Shown: piece after piece, positions 18,817 to 27,988 of the stretch
Layout of the letters: every line of letters starts with the position of its first letter
Position numbering within the stretch: position 1 is the stretch's first letter
Assembly: GCF_022842015.1 (NCBI RefSeq)
Contig: NZ_JALHQJ010000012.1
Location: 1-50,487 of the forward strand
Direction of reading: 5' to 3'
Origin: Nitrosomonas sp.
Lineage (GTDB): Bacteria > Pseudomonadota > Gammaproteobacteria > Burkholderiales > Nitrosomonadaceae
Length of the DNA stretch: 50,487 nucleotides
The notes under the pieces: generated by a model
The model's input: only the letters and a program-made list of their open reading frames with translations
The model's database searches: none
What the model was told of the DNA's origin: nothing
Program-made: the position numbers and the translations under genes

Positions 18817-21800
18817 ATGACCAATCCATCCGTTGACAATCAGATGCCGGATAGTCGCCAATATCGGCTTAGATGGTTTGCAGGCGCAATATCTGTGATG
18901 CTGATTCTTGTTTTGCTTACGGGATATTGGCTTGTGAATAGTCAAGCCGGGCTGCAATGGGCTTTTTCCGTCATTCAGCGGTTAAGTTCCGGTGCGATCC
19001 ATTTTGTCGATGTTCGAGGAACACTACAGGACATGCGGATTGAGAATGCCTATTTTGCTGCCGATGAATTTGAGATGGAAGTGCAAAATATCCGTATCGT
19101 TTGGAGCCCAAGTGAATTATTTCACAAGCAGATAACGATTGATCAGTTGGCGGTGGGAACATTAAAAATTCGTCAATTGACTTCCGGAAAAGATTCTTCG
19201 CCCAGTACATTACCCGAAAGTTTGGATTTTCCATTCGCATTGTCGATTCGTGGGTTGACGATCAATTCGATGTATCTAGCTACGGTAGAAAATGAAGACG
19301 CCGAACCCATCATAACCAATCTTGCATTGGCATTGGAAAGTGATGGTCATGCTCATCAACTGAAGCACCTCGATTTCCATACCCCATGGGTTTCTGTCAA
19401 GGCATTGGCAGAATTTAACGGCGATTCTCCATTTGACTTGTCAGCGCAAATCGGTTTGTCGGGTGCTGATCCGTGGGGTGATACCCAGGTGGTCATTGCA
19501 GGCAGCCTGGAACACATGAACATCCAAGTCAATGCGGAACAGTCAGAGATCACAAGAGATTTGCAGATACATTTACACCCTTTTGCAGACAATCCGGTAA
19601 TACAGCTGGATGCAAGTATCGAACAACTGAATCCCGCTAGTTTTATTCCTGCAGCACCCAATGCCAATCTTTCGCTATCCGCGCATTTTACGCAAAATGA
19701 TTCCGGGCAACTGGAGGGTAATGTGCGGATCGAGAATCATGCGGCGGCTGCATACAATGCCGGCGGTCTTCCTTTGACCATGTTCAGTACGCAAGCATCA
19801 ATTAGTTCAGAATCTTTGCGATTGCAGGATATTCACGCGAAAATCGATGATGACGGGTTTCTTCGCGGCGATTTAATTTGGCGTTGGGAGGAACAGTTCG
19901 TATCAGCCGATGTGTTCGTCGAACGGTTAAATCCATATCATATTGATAGCCGCCTGCAAGCGGCACAAATTTCCGGCAAAATTGGCTTGTCCGGTAATCC
20001 ACAAAAACAATCTGCGCGTATTCATCTCAAAGATAAATCGGTCAGTTTTGCGGCTGCTATCGCGCGGTCTGGCGAGAATGTCACGCTTGAACAATTTAAT
20101 CTGCAACGCAACAAATCTCAATTAACCGGACAAGGAAAGCTTACACTGGGTCATGAACAATTGTTTGAACTATCAGGTGAGCTGGCAAGTTTTAATATTG
20201 CGGATTTTATCCAGATGACGGATTCAAATCTAAATGCAACGCTTCAACTATCGGGGCAATTGTCGCCACAAATCTCTGGTGCATTAAAATATACGATCCA
20301 AAATAGCCGCTTAGCGAAGTCTCCGGTAAGCGGTTTCGGTGAAATCGTATTTAACGGTTTTGATGCATTTGACGGTAAAGCTGAGTTAAAAGCGGGATCC
20401 AATCATTTGCTGGTACAGGGGGGTCTTGGTAAGACGGGAGATGTATTTCATCTGAATCTCACCGCACCGGATTTGGCGCAACTAGGAATCGGATTGGCGG
20501 GTGACTTACAAGCAAGCGTGAATTTTAGCGGCAGCCTTGAAGTGCCTGATTTTGCTTTGAAGCTTGCCAGTAAGCATTTGCGTTTGCACGAAAATCAAAG
20601 TATTGCAGGCATTGCGGCTGATGCACGTTTACAAAATGATGCAATTTCATTGAAAGTTTCGGTTGATCATTATGAGGCAGATGAAAAAGCTGCCATCAAA
20701 CATCTGACGATCGATACCCAGGGAAAAATTTCGAACCACATCTTCTCGGTTAAAGCACAGATCAATGAGGATGTTACCTTCCGGCTGGCAGCAGCAGGTG
20801 GAGTGAATCCTAAATTGCCTTGGCAATCGTTGCGCTGGAAGGGTCAGCTTACTGAATTTTCGACTACCGGCAAAATACCAATATACTTGCTATCACCCGC
20901 AGCATTCTCAGGCAGTGCCCAATTGATTTCTTTAGATCAGGCTAGATTCTCCATATCGAGTGGATTTATCAACATTGATCAATTGCATTGGACACCGAAG
21001 GACTGGAAGACTCAGGGCGACTTTTCCGGTGTTATTTTACTTCCTGGTTTGCAGCAAGTTGTCAATCAACCCCATTTACAATTGGGTGGCTACTGGAATT
21101 TTGTTTCTGCTGCACAATTAACGGGTAACTTGAAAATCTTTCGGGAACAAGGTGACTGGTATTTGCCCGGCGAAGTGCCGCAGCCATTAGGTTTAAAAAA
21201 ATTGCAGTTGATGGTGACTGCTGCACAGGGAAAATTAATGAGTGCGTTCGAATTCTTCAGCCAATCTATCGGTTCCGCCACAGCTGATTTGACAATACCA
21301 ATTAAACCATCCGATTCCAATTGGTCTATTTCCCGTGATTCAGCACTACACGGTAAGGTGAATGTGGATGTCAGTACCCTAAAGTGGCTTGATGTCATGC
21401 TTGGCGATAGCATCAATACAGACGGGAATATTCAGATTCATGCCGATATTCAAGGTACGCTGAAGCGGCCGGATTTCAGTGGAACAGTATCCGCTAAAGA
21501 ATTGAGCGTGGCATTACTGGATCAGGGAATCAATTTGCAGCAAGGTACGCTGGCGGCAAGATTTCAGCAAACGGATTTAAAGATTGATCGGCTCCATTTT
21601 GTTGCTCCTCATGAAGCTCCTCCGGACGAGCGCCTGTTTGATGATTTCAGAGCGAATGAGATGCTGGGATCGCTAACAATTGCCGGTAATATTGGGCTTG
21701 TTGGTAATGAAAGTCAGATAGAATTTATAATCAATCAACTACCGCTGGGGCATAAAGCAGAGTACTGGGTAGTCGCATCCGGTTCTGGAGAAACTAGGTT

Positions 21801-22653
21801 TCAGCACAATCGCTTGCGTGTGAAAGGAGATTTATCGGCTGATGCTGGTTTATTGCTTCAACCGCAAGAAGGTCGCCCGGAGTTGTCAGAAGACATAGTT
21901 TTTGTAAACGCCCCAGAACAAGCTGGGCAAAAATTGTCGGTACTTTTAAACATGAGCCTCAATTTAGGTGAGAAATTTCACATCCGAGCAGCCGGTCTGG
22001 AAGGTCGCCTGACAGGCCAATTGCAAGTGCAGAGTGATAAAAGCAATAAGTTAAAACTCAACGGCACCATCGCGACACAAGATACCTCGTTTAAAGCTTA
22101 CGGTCAGAATCTCTCGGTAAAACGTGGTATTGTTAGTTTTCAAGGCCCATTGGATGATCCAGGATTGAATATTCTGGCAGTTCGGGAGGATTTGGCGGTT
22201 GAAGCCGGTGTTGAAATTATGGGCTCAGTGCGTCATCCGCGCGTGAAATTGATATCGACCCCAGATGTTCCCGATACCGAGAAGCTTTCATGGATCGTGC
22301 TGGGAAGAAAACCAGATGCGAGTGGTTTAGATACATCAGTCTTGCTGGCAGCTGCCGAATCGGTATTAGGCGGCCAATCTGGGGGAGGAATTACGGAAAA
22401 AATCAGTACTGCCTTGGGTGTTGATGAAATCTCGTTCAGACAAGCTGGTGTCGGCAGTTCATTGAGTGGACAAATTGGTGTAGTTGGGAAACGCATTTCA
22501 TCGCGTGCGTATCTGAGCTATGAACGAGGATTGAACGCAACTACAATGGGCATCACAAAATTGACCTACAATCTTATGCCTAAAGTGACTGTTGTCACCC
22601 AAGCAGGTGAGGACAGCGCAATTGATCTATTTTATACGATCCAGTTTGATTGA
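18817..22653 (+). CDS. tamB: Translocation and assembly module subunit TamB (DUF490)
   Basis: A 1278-residue AsmA-like protein spanning the periplasm, close to the 1259 residues of E. coli TamB. One N-terminal transmembrane anchor (AGAISVMLILVLLTGYWLV, about 18-36) is followed by a very long beta-rich region. It ends in the conserved DUF490 domain, with VKRGIVSFQGPLDDPGLNI, VRHPRVKLISTPDVPDTEK and a C-terminal DLFYTIQFD. TamB family proteins pair with TamA and have also been implicated in lipid transport to the outer membrane. It starts 9 bp after tamA, so the two are clearly one operon. No terminator is evident downstream; an oppositely oriented htrA ends about 95 bp later. Confidence 0.92.
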   Translation: MTNPSVDNQMPDSRQYRLRWFAGAISVMLILVLLTGYWLVNSQAGLQWAFSVIQRLSSGAIHFVDVRGTLQDMRIENAYFAADEFEMEVQNIRIVWSPSELFHKQITIDQLAVGTLKIRQLTSGKDSSPSTLPESLDFPFALSIRGLTINSMYLATVENEDAEPIITNLALALESDGHAHQLKHLDFHTPWVSVKALAEFNGDSPFDLSAQIGLSGADPWGDTQVVIAGSLEHMNIQVNAEQSEITRDLQIHLHPFADNPVIQLDASIEQLNPASFIPAAPNANLSLSAHFTQNDSGQLEGNVRIENHAAAAYNAGGLPLTMFSTQASISSESLRLQDIHAKIDDDGFLRGDLIWRWEEQFVSADVFVERLNPYHIDSRLQAAQISGKIGLSGNPQKQSARIHLKDKSVSFAAAIARSGENVTLEQFNLQRNKSQLTGQGKLTLGHEQLFELSGELASFNIADFIQMTDSNLNATLQLSGQLSPQISGALKYTIQNSRLAKSPVSGFGEIVFNGFDAFDGKAELKAGSNHLLVQGGLGKTGDVFHLNLTAPDLAQLGIGLAGDLQASVNFSGSLEVPDFALKLASKHLRLHENQSIAGIAADARLQNDAISLKVSVDHYEADEKAAIKHLTIDTQGKISNHIFSVKAQINEDVTFRLAAAGGVNPKLPWQSLRWKGQLTEFSTTGKIPIYLLSPAAFSGSAQLISLDQARFSISSGFINIDQLHWTPKDWKTQGDFSGVILLPGLQQVVNQPHLQLGGYWNFVSAAQLTGNLKIFREQGDWYLPGEVPQPLGLKKLQLMVTAAQGKLMSAFEFFSQSIGSATADLTIPIKPSDSNWSISRDSALHGKVNVDVSTLKWLDVMLGDSINTDGNIQIHADIQGTLKRPDFSGTVSAKELSVALLDQGINLQQGTLAARFQQTDLKIDRLHFVAPHEAPPDERLFDDFRANEMLGSLTIAGNIGLVGNESQIEFIINQLPLGHKAEYWVVASGSGETRFQHNRLRVKGDLSADAGLLLQPQEGRPELSEDIVFVNAPEQAGQKLSVLLNMSLNLGEKFHIRAAGLEGRLTGQLQVQSDKSNKLKLNGTIATQDTSFKAYGQNLSVKRGIVSFQGPLDDPGLNILAVREDLAVEAGVEIMGSVRHPRVKLISTPDVPDTEKLSWIVLGRKPDASGLDTSVLLAAAESVLGGQSGGGITEKISTALGVDEISFRQAGVGSSLSGQIGVVGKRISSRAYLSYERGLNATTMGITKLTYNLMPKVTVVTQAGEDSAIDLFYTIQFD

Positions 22654-22748
22654 GCTGATTGCCCTGATTATTAATGGCTAAACTTTATGATTTTCGTCGA
22701 TTTCTTCAAGGCTGTTCCAGATACAAAGTTATGGACATTGATTTTTTA

Positions 22749-23897
22749 TCATTCCCCTGGCTGTAGAGTGACGGGTACTTCGATGGTTTCATTTTTTCGC
22801 AATACCGTGATCTTGATGGTATCGCCGACCTTATAGTTATCAATACGAGCGAGTAATTTGTCGACTGAATCAATGGGTTTGTCCTCGACGGCTACAATAA
22901 TATCGTTCGCGATGATACTGCCTTCCGGCGTGATCGTTGCGCCCTGAAGTCCGGCTGTATCTGCTGCGGATCCCGGACTTATGCTCAAAATAACAACACC
23001 GGCTAGTTTCAGATGCTGGGTCAGGCGGTCATTGAGTTTGCTGTCGACTGTAATGCCCATCGCCGGGCGGATGTATTTGCCGCGACTGATGATTTGTGGA
23101 ACCACGCGGTTGACGGTGTCGACTGGTACAGCAAAACCAATCCCGGCACTGGCGCCACTGGGGCTATAGATGGCGGTATTGATGCCAATCAGGCGACCTG
23201 CCGAGTCCAGCAGAGGCCCGCCGGAGTTGCCCGGATTGATGGCAGCGTCAGTCTGAATCAGATCGTCGATAGTGCGGCCGTCACCGCCAGGAAGTGATCG
23301 GTCCAGCGCAGAAACAATACCAGTAGTCAAGGTCCAATCCAGGCCGAAAGGATTGCCGATTGCGAATACTTTTTGTCCAACTTTGAGATCATGGCTGGTA
23401 CCCAAGGGAACCGGGGTCGGCCTTTGGAAACCGATACCTATTCGCAAGACTGCGATATCATGCGCCGGGCTTGCACCTACCAGTGAAGCCTTGTAATCGC
23501 GTCCATCGGCCAGACGCACGGTAGCTTCGCTGGCACCCTTGATGACATGGAGATTAGTAATGATGTGACCATGGTCATCCCAAATAAAGCCTGAGCCAGT
23601 TCCGCTAGGAACCGAGAAGATATTGCGCGTCCAGGCATCCATTACGCGTTGGCGGGTAGTGATAAATACCACTGATACGCGTGAGTTTTCAAATAATTCG
23701 ATCGTGCTTTTCTCGTCTTCAGCCAGATTGCCACGTGCTTGGACTACCCGTGGTTCAGCGCTTTGGTGTTTGTTGTCAGCAGAAAAATAGCCAGGCTGAA
23801 GTACATCTGGAAAATAATGGTACAGAAAGCTGTGAGAAAACAGTACCAGCAATACGATGATCAATGAGATCCAGATAAAGCGAGGCAGTGTGGGCAT
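22749..23897 (-). CDS. htrA: HtrA-family periplasmic serine protease with one PDZ domain (DegS/HtrA-like)
   Basis: A 382-residue protease anchored by an N-terminal hydrophobic segment (FIWISLIIVLLVLFSHSFLY, about 7-26). The trypsin-like domain shows the catalytic triad His117 (ITNLHVIKG), Asp147 (PAHDIAVLRI) and Ser225 (NPGNSGGPLL), with GNPFGLDWTLTTGIVSALDR near the oxyanion region. A single PDZ domain occupies about 275-375. One PDZ plus an uncleaved anchor resembles DegS, the sensor protease, although many HtrA relatives in betaproteobacteria share this layout. It is the last gene of a minus-strand cluster after cbpA, cbpM and trxC, 34 bp downstream of trxC. Confidence 0.9.
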   Translation of the reverse strand: MPTLPRFIWISLIIVLLVLFSHSFLYHYFPDVLQPGYFSADNKHQSAEPRVVQARGNLAEDEKSTIELFENSRVSVVFITTRQRVMDAWTRNIFSVPSGTGSGFIWDDHGHIITNLHVIKGASEATVRLADGRDYKASLVGASPAHDIAVLRIGIGFQRPTPVPLGTSHDLKVGQKVFAIGNPFGLDWTLTTGIVSALDRSLPGGDGRTIDDLIQTDAAINPGNSGGPLLDSAGRLIGINTAIYSPSGASAGIGFAVPVDTVNRVVPQIISRGKYIRPAMGITVDSKLNDRLTQHLKLAGVVILSISPGSAADTAGLQGATITPEGSIIANDIIVAVEDKPIDSVDKLLARIDNYKVGDTIKITVLRKNETIEVPVTLQPGE

Positions 23898-23931
23898 GAA
23901 TGGTTGCTCCTGTGGTTTTTTATTCTTTATA

Positions 23932-24363
23932 TTATTGGATCGTGGATTTTGCCCAGCGTACTATATCCTGTTCGCCCATGGCACCGGATTGCCGGGCAAT
24001 TTCCCGACCGTCTTTAAACAATACTAAAGTTGGAATGCTGCGAATTTGGTAACGAGTGACCAGACTTTGTTCTTCTTCAGTGTTTACTTTGGCTAGACGT
24101 ACTTCTGGCTCCAGAATAGCAGCCGCATTCGCAAAAGCCGGGGCCATCATGCGGCATGGGCCGCACCACGGCGCCCAGAAATCGACCAGCACCAGGGTGT
24201 CATTGTTGGAAATATGCCGATCAAAGTGATCTTCTGTCAATTCAACGGGGAGTGCGTTGAATAATGCCTGATGACAGACACCGCATTTTGGCACTGCAGT
24301 CAGACGGTCTGCTGGTACGCGATTGGTCGCATGGCAGTGTGGACACACGATATGTAACGACAT
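23932..24363 (-). CDS. trxC: Thioredoxin 2 (TrxC) with N-terminal zinc finger
   Basis: A 143-residue cytosolic disulfide reductase. Two CxxC pairs at Cys7/Cys10 (CPHC) and Cys27/Cys30 (CGVC) form the zinc-binding module that distinguishes TrxC from TrxA. The thioredoxin fold follows with the active site WCGPC at 66-70 and the cis-Pro loop IRSIPTLVLF. TrxC is known as an oxidative-stress thioredoxin whose zinc site responds to oxidation. Its position between chaperone genes (cbpA, cbpM) and a protease gene (htrA) indicates a shared stress role. The zinc ligands and redox cysteines are all present. Confidence 0.93.
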   Translation of the reverse strand: MSLHIVCPHCHATNRVPADRLTAVPKCGVCHQALFNALPVELTEDHFDRHISNNDTLVLVDFWAPWCGPCRMMAPAFANAAAILEPEVRLAKVNTEEEQSLVTRYQIRSIPTLVLFKDGREIARQSGAMGEQDIVRWAKSTIQ

Positions 24364-24404
24364 GAGTGGTTTTCCTCGTTAATTCGGTACTATAAAATTG
24401 ACTG

Positions 24405-24722
24405 CTAGCTTTCGTTCGGTTCAGATGCTTTCAGGCGGGTGCGCAGCAGTTCAACTTCTTCGATCAGATCGGCAACCAAGCCGGCCAATTCGGGATTGCA
24501 TTCAAAATCCCGTTCAATGGCAACAATCCTTTTAACGCGTACGAAGCTGCGACTATCAAATATCCATCCATTCGGATCCATTTCAATGAGGTTTTCATTT
24601 GGCAATAAGCCCCACTGAACGTGTTCAATGATCCACTCCCGGCTGACCCGACAGCTTCGCGCTAGCTCATCTAAACTGAGCCTGGCATCTTCGAGTAAAA
24701 TGGCGTCGATTTCTTGTGGCAT
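24405..24722 (-). CDS. cbpM: Chaperone modulator CbpM (MerR-like HTH)
   Basis: A 105-residue cytoplasmic protein starting 3 bp after the end of cbpA. The central part LSLDELARSCRVSREWIIEHVQWGLL is a MerR-like helix-turn-helix, followed by WIFDSRSFVRVKRIVAIERDF and a C-terminal helix. This is the CbpM pattern: in E. coli, CbpM binds the J domain of CbpA and inhibits both its co-chaperone and DNA-binding activity. Gene order cbpA-cbpM is the normal one, which strengthens the call. The C-terminus is helical and acidic. Confidence 0.87.
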   Translation of the reverse strand: MPQEIDAILLEDARLSLDELARSCRVSREWIIEHVQWGLLPNENLIEMDPNGWIFDSRSFVRVKRIVAIERDFECNPELAGLVADLIEEVELLRTRLKASEPNES

Positions 24723-24725
24723 AGC

Positions 24726-25667
24726 TTAGACTCCAAGATTTTGGCGCGGATTAAACGCGAGTTCTTGCGCCATGGTTTGGTAGAACTTGCGTGCTTTTTC
24801 TGTCGTGGCGAGTGGCAGTACTACTTCCAGCACTAAATATAAATCACCAGGGGTGGCCGCTGGAATACCTCGAGCTTTCAAGCGCAATTTACGACCTGTT
24901 TGAGAGTTTTCCGGCACCCTTACATCGACCAGACCATCGGGGACTGGTATCTTAACTGTAGCACCCAACGCGGCTTCCCATGGAGTAACGGGCAATACAG
25001 CATAAATATCCTTGTTTTCGATCCGGTAACGTTGGTGTGGTTTAAAATGAACTTCCAGAAACAAGTCTCCTGGGGCTTCTCCAACATGGCTAGGGCCACC
25101 TTGTCCGGCGAGCCGGATCACTTGTCCGGCATGCACTCCTTTGGGAATACGTACATTCAGTGTATGTTCCACGAGTATGGTATGTCCCTGGTTGTTCAGT
25201 TTGGGCATGCGCAGTGTCAGGCTGCGTGTTGTGCCGTGATAGCTATCTTCCAGGTCGAGCATAATTTTGGCGTGATGATCTTCACCGCGCATTTGACGGG
25301 CGTGCCGGGTACCCGAGCCCATTTGATTTTTAAATAGCTGCGAAAAGAAATCACTGAAATCGGCTGTCTGCGCATCACTAAACCCTTGTCCTGTGAATTC
25401 AAAACCCGCGTCCCAGCCGGGGGGGGGGTGAAAGTCGCTGCCAGCCTGAAACCCTTGCCGTTCCAATTGATCATAAGCAGCACGTTTCTCTGGATCAGAT
25501 AACACGGTATTAGCTTCATTGATTTCTTTCATTTTTTGCTCGGCGCCCGTTTCTTTGGAAACGTCTGGATGATACTTACGTGCCAGACGGCGAAATGCTT
25601 TTTTGATTTCATCAGCCGTTGCATCGCGCGAAATGCCGAGCGTTGTATAATAATCCTTGAATTCCAA
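24726..25667 (-). CDS. cbpA: Curved DNA-binding protein CbpA, DnaJ-type co-chaperone
   Basis: A 313-residue J-domain protein that stimulates DnaK. The J domain is at 1-70 with the essential HPD in LARKYHPDVSKE. A Gly/Phe-rich linker follows (about 70-115), and two C-terminal substrate-binding domains contain VRIPKGVHAGQVIRLAGQGGP and VTPWEAALGATVKIPVPDG. There is no zinc-finger domain, which separates it from DnaJ. The codons for FHPPPGWD include ten consecutive C on the coding strand (25419-25428). A length change there would shift the frame early, so the locus may be slippage-prone. It is the first gene of the cbpA-cbpM-trxC-htrA cluster. Confidence 0.92.
   Translation of the reverse strand: MEFKDYYTTLGISRDATADEIKKAFRRLARKYHPDVSKETGAEQKMKEINEANTVLSDPEKRAAYDQLERQGFQAGSDFHPPPGWDAGFEFTGQGFSDAQTADFSDFFSQLFKNQMGSGTRHARQMRGEDHHAKIMLDLEDSYHGTTRSLTLRMPKLNNQGHTILVEHTLNVRIPKGVHAGQVIRLAGQGGPSHVGEAPGDLFLEVHFKPHQRYRIENKDIYAVLPVTPWEAALGATVKIPVPDGLVDVRVPENSQTGRKLRLKARGIPAATPGDLYLVLEVVLPLATTEKARKFYQTMAQELAFNPRQNLGV
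25419..25428 (-). repeat. Homopolymer tract of ten C inside cbpA
   Basis: Ten G on the plus strand, reading as C(10) in the coding sequence at codons for His-Pro-Pro-Pro-Gly. It lies in the linker just after the J domain. It is long for a coding region at this base composition and could slip during replication. Confidence 0.9.
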
Positions 25668-26190
25668 GTTAATTCTCCTGGTTCGATGCGTTGTTACGTC
25701 ATGAACATTATTGCTGCTTTGAGCTAAATAGTGAAGTTCTGGTTGCGAGAAAATCTATCCCATTAATTTTGTTTTATGAGGGTGCGTAGCACGATTTAAA
25801 AGTCGCATGATTAATATATTCGATCATTCAATATCAATACTGCATCAACCAAGAATTATATGGCAGGATTAATTCAGATTGATTATTAGTCTTCAATAAT
25901 CAACCAAATTTAGATGAATGCGGCAATTTGCCACATTCCATGAATCTTGCACATTGTGCATAATCGATAGGTTTATTCAAAAGCTCGTAGCTCAACGATT
26001 TAAATTAAGATAATGCATTTTCTCAAATTAACTCTATTTTTATTTTAAGAATTATCGTGTTACTTCGATTCTGAAAAGAATTTGAAAGGTGTCACTCAGA
26101 ATTGACAGTTATTCCTTTTAACTGCGGCAAAGCAAAGAACTAAACAATGCAGCTTAAACCGCAACATACAACAAAAGTGGAGTTGTAGTC
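25668..26190. other. Intergenic region, about 520 bp, divergent promoter area
   Basis: Spacer between cbpA (minus) and a small exported protein (plus). It holds the palindromic motif at 25919-25935 and a second, shorter palindrome TGCACATTGTGCA at 25948-25960. The rest is very AT-rich. No classical heat-shock promoter could be confidently placed before cbpA. A ribosome binding site (GTGGAG) precedes the gene at 26191. Confidence 0.6.
25919..25937 (+). promoter_or_regulatory. Palindromic motif, copy A
   Basis: TGCGGCAATTTGCCACATT. Arms TGCGGCAA and TTGCCACA match at seven of eight positions around a central base. It points toward the exported protein gene that starts 256 bp downstream. Confidence 0.65.
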
Positions 26191-26625
26191 ATGAAAAAAA
26201 AGTCGTTAAAAAAAGCTGCCGTTCTCATCGGCATCGCCATGGCAATCTGCCAGGGAGGTGTTGTTTCGTCCCATCAATTGATTAATAGCCTTACCGCAGT
26301 TGATGCTGTCGATCATTTTCTAGTTACCTGTAGTGAAGCAGATAATCATCATCTGTTTGTGCAGATCGATGATCTCAGGGTGGTAGATAATAGACAATTC
26401 AATCTGTTGGTTGCTAAAGACAAGGTGGCTTCCGGCAACACTAATCCAGATGGAAAATCAGGCCCTGTGATTCGACTGGCAGGGGGTGCAGGTGTTTATC
26501 ATGTATACGTCAGTCAGACGGCGGGTGGTGATAAAGCAGCTAATTACCAATTAATTTTTCATTGTGAAGATATCGATAATGCGCATTTTGAAACATCGGT
26601 GTTTACTAAAATCGATCAACCATAG
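26191..26625 (+). CDS. Small exported hypothetical protein
   Basis: A 144-residue protein with a clear Sec signal peptide (MKKKSLKKAAVLIGIAMAICQGG, cleavage probably near VVSSHQ). The mature part is about 115 residues, predicted beta-rich, with two cysteines (VTCSEAD and FHCEDID) that could form a disulfide. SGPVIRLAGGAGVYHVYVSQTAGG looks like the core of a beta-sandwich. No family was recognised. It converges with the BNR-protein gene, whose stop lies 11 bp away, and has a palindromic motif 256 bp upstream. A link with the neighbouring exported proteins is inferred only from position. Confidence 0.75.
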   Translation: MKKKSLKKAAVLIGIAMAICQGGVVSSHQLINSLTAVDAVDHFLVTCSEADNHHLFVQIDDLRVVDNRQFNLLVAKDKVASGNTNPDGKSGPVIRLAGGAGVYHVYVSQTAGGDKAANYQLIFHCEDIDNAHFETSVFTKIDQP

Positions 26626-26636
26626 CATGTCTGAGT

Positions 26637-27830
26637 CTATTGATTGCTGTCGTCATCGGATTGTCTGATCGGAATTAAACGAAAGCCGGTGTCGATACTG
26701 TTCCAGGACAGAAAAATCTGCTTGCCGTCAGTGATCAGTGCAGGGTGAGCAGACTGAGTTGCTGTTTCGGCAACTACTTGCGGTTTTGACCAGCGCAATC
26801 CACCATCTGTAGAATACATAGCTTCCACGCGGGTCTGAGTGCCGTCAAACACCTTCCATGCGAGCGCTACTTGTTTATCCAAAGCCAGCACATCGGCTCG
26901 GCCAGGTAATTTATCTTGATCGCCCACTTGCATTGGATTGGAGAAGGTTTTTCCTTGATCATCGGACCATGCATAAAAAATCCCGCTACGTTTTTCTCCC
27001 TGAGTAAACCAAGCCATGTGATATCGTCCATCAGCGCCGATCGACAAGGCAGGTCCGTGCGCAGGACACCCCTCAATTTCCCAGTCATCGAACGTTACTC
27101 GCCACGGTTCGCTTGTTTTTCCGTCGGGGGATAGCTTAAGTAAGCCATGATCGCGGATATTTCCAGGAAAGACATAACGGGCCAGCATGACCAGACTGCC
27201 ATCGACATCCTCAGCCATTGCTGTACGGCAGCAGGAGCAGATGTTTTTCGCAATGCGTTGATCCGCAGGAAGGTTAATTATTTTGCCGGTTCTTGCAGAC
27301 ACATGGTAGATCGATAGATCTCCATCGCCCTGTTTTTTGTATTCGGCCCGATCCCGCACATCATGCCAAATAAAATGCACGCGATTTGCTGTGTCTATTA
27401 GCATCTCCGTTTGATAGTGGTACCAGGTATTGGCTTCAGAGCTAATTTTAACCGGTGTGCTGAACTGGGTGCCGTTGTCGGAATGGCTGAAAAAACTGGT
27501 ACTGGATTGTTTATCATCAGCAAAGTAGAGTACATACACTCTCCCTGTCCGATCAACGGCTAGGGTGGGCGGATTTTCATCCCATGCATGTATTGGCATG
27601 TCTGTCGAGTTGACGCGAACCGGTTGACTGAAAGACTTGCCAAAATCGACTGAATAATCAACAGAAATGGACTGCTGCGCAGAAAGAAGGCGCCACAGTC
27701 GCCCATCTGGCCCAAATGTCGCTGCAGTATAGATTTTTTGTTCAGGCAGTAATTTTTCGGTTTCAGCAGCGAGATTATGCGATAAAGCTAGTAATAATAG
27801 AGTGCTGCATAACGAAGCAAAATGATTCAT
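26637..27830 (-). CDS. Exported BNR-repeat (sialidase-fold) protein with cysteine cluster
   Basis: A 397-residue protein with a signal peptide (LLLLALSHNLAAE) and at least four Asp-box repeats: SVDFGKSF (60-67), SDNGTQF (about 117-123), SDDQGKTF (289-296) and STDGGLRW (340-347). These define a six-bladed beta-propeller of the sialidase superfamily. It also has a cluster CSCC (Cys198, 200, 201) and Cys255 in GCPAHGPAL, unusual for glycosidases and suggesting a disulfide or metal site. Sialidase activity is not implied; the Arg triad could not be identified. It is downstream of a TlpA-like thioredoxin gene on the same strand (158 bp gap). No strong ribosome binding site is seen at this start. 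Confidence 0.78.
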   Translation of the reverse strand: MNHFASLCSTLLLLALSHNLAAETEKLLPEQKIYTAATFGPDGRLWRLLSAQQSISVDYSVDFGKSFSQPVRVNSTDMPIHAWDENPPTLAVDRTGRVYVLYFADDKQSSTSFFSHSDNGTQFSTPVKISSEANTWYHYQTEMLIDTANRVHFIWHDVRDRAEYKKQGDGDLSIYHVSARTGKIINLPADQRIAKNICSCCRTAMAEDVDGSLVMLARYVFPGNIRDHGLLKLSPDGKTSEPWRVTFDDWEIEGCPAHGPALSIGADGRYHMAWFTQGEKRSGIFYAWSDDQGKTFSNPMQVGDQDKLPGRADVLALDKQVALAWKVFDGTQTRVEAMYSTDGGLRWSKPQVVAETATQSAHPALITDGKQIFLSWNSIDTGFRLIPIRQSDDDSNQ

Positions 27831-27988
27831 GTGAGTATATTTTGTGTAGTCGCGGCTCAGAGTTAACCCCTCCTGCTTGCTTGGAACAAGTATAGTAAGA
27901 GAAGTACATCAATTAAAAGAGTGTGAGGGAGATCCCTGTTTCAATTTACACTACCTCAATAGAAAGAAATCCTGAACTAAAAGTAGGT

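Noticed and set aside
25936..26190. Sigma-54 promoter downstream of the palindromic motif
   Set aside because: No GG-N10-GC element with the right spacing was found after copies A, B or C; the nearest candidates are off by one base.
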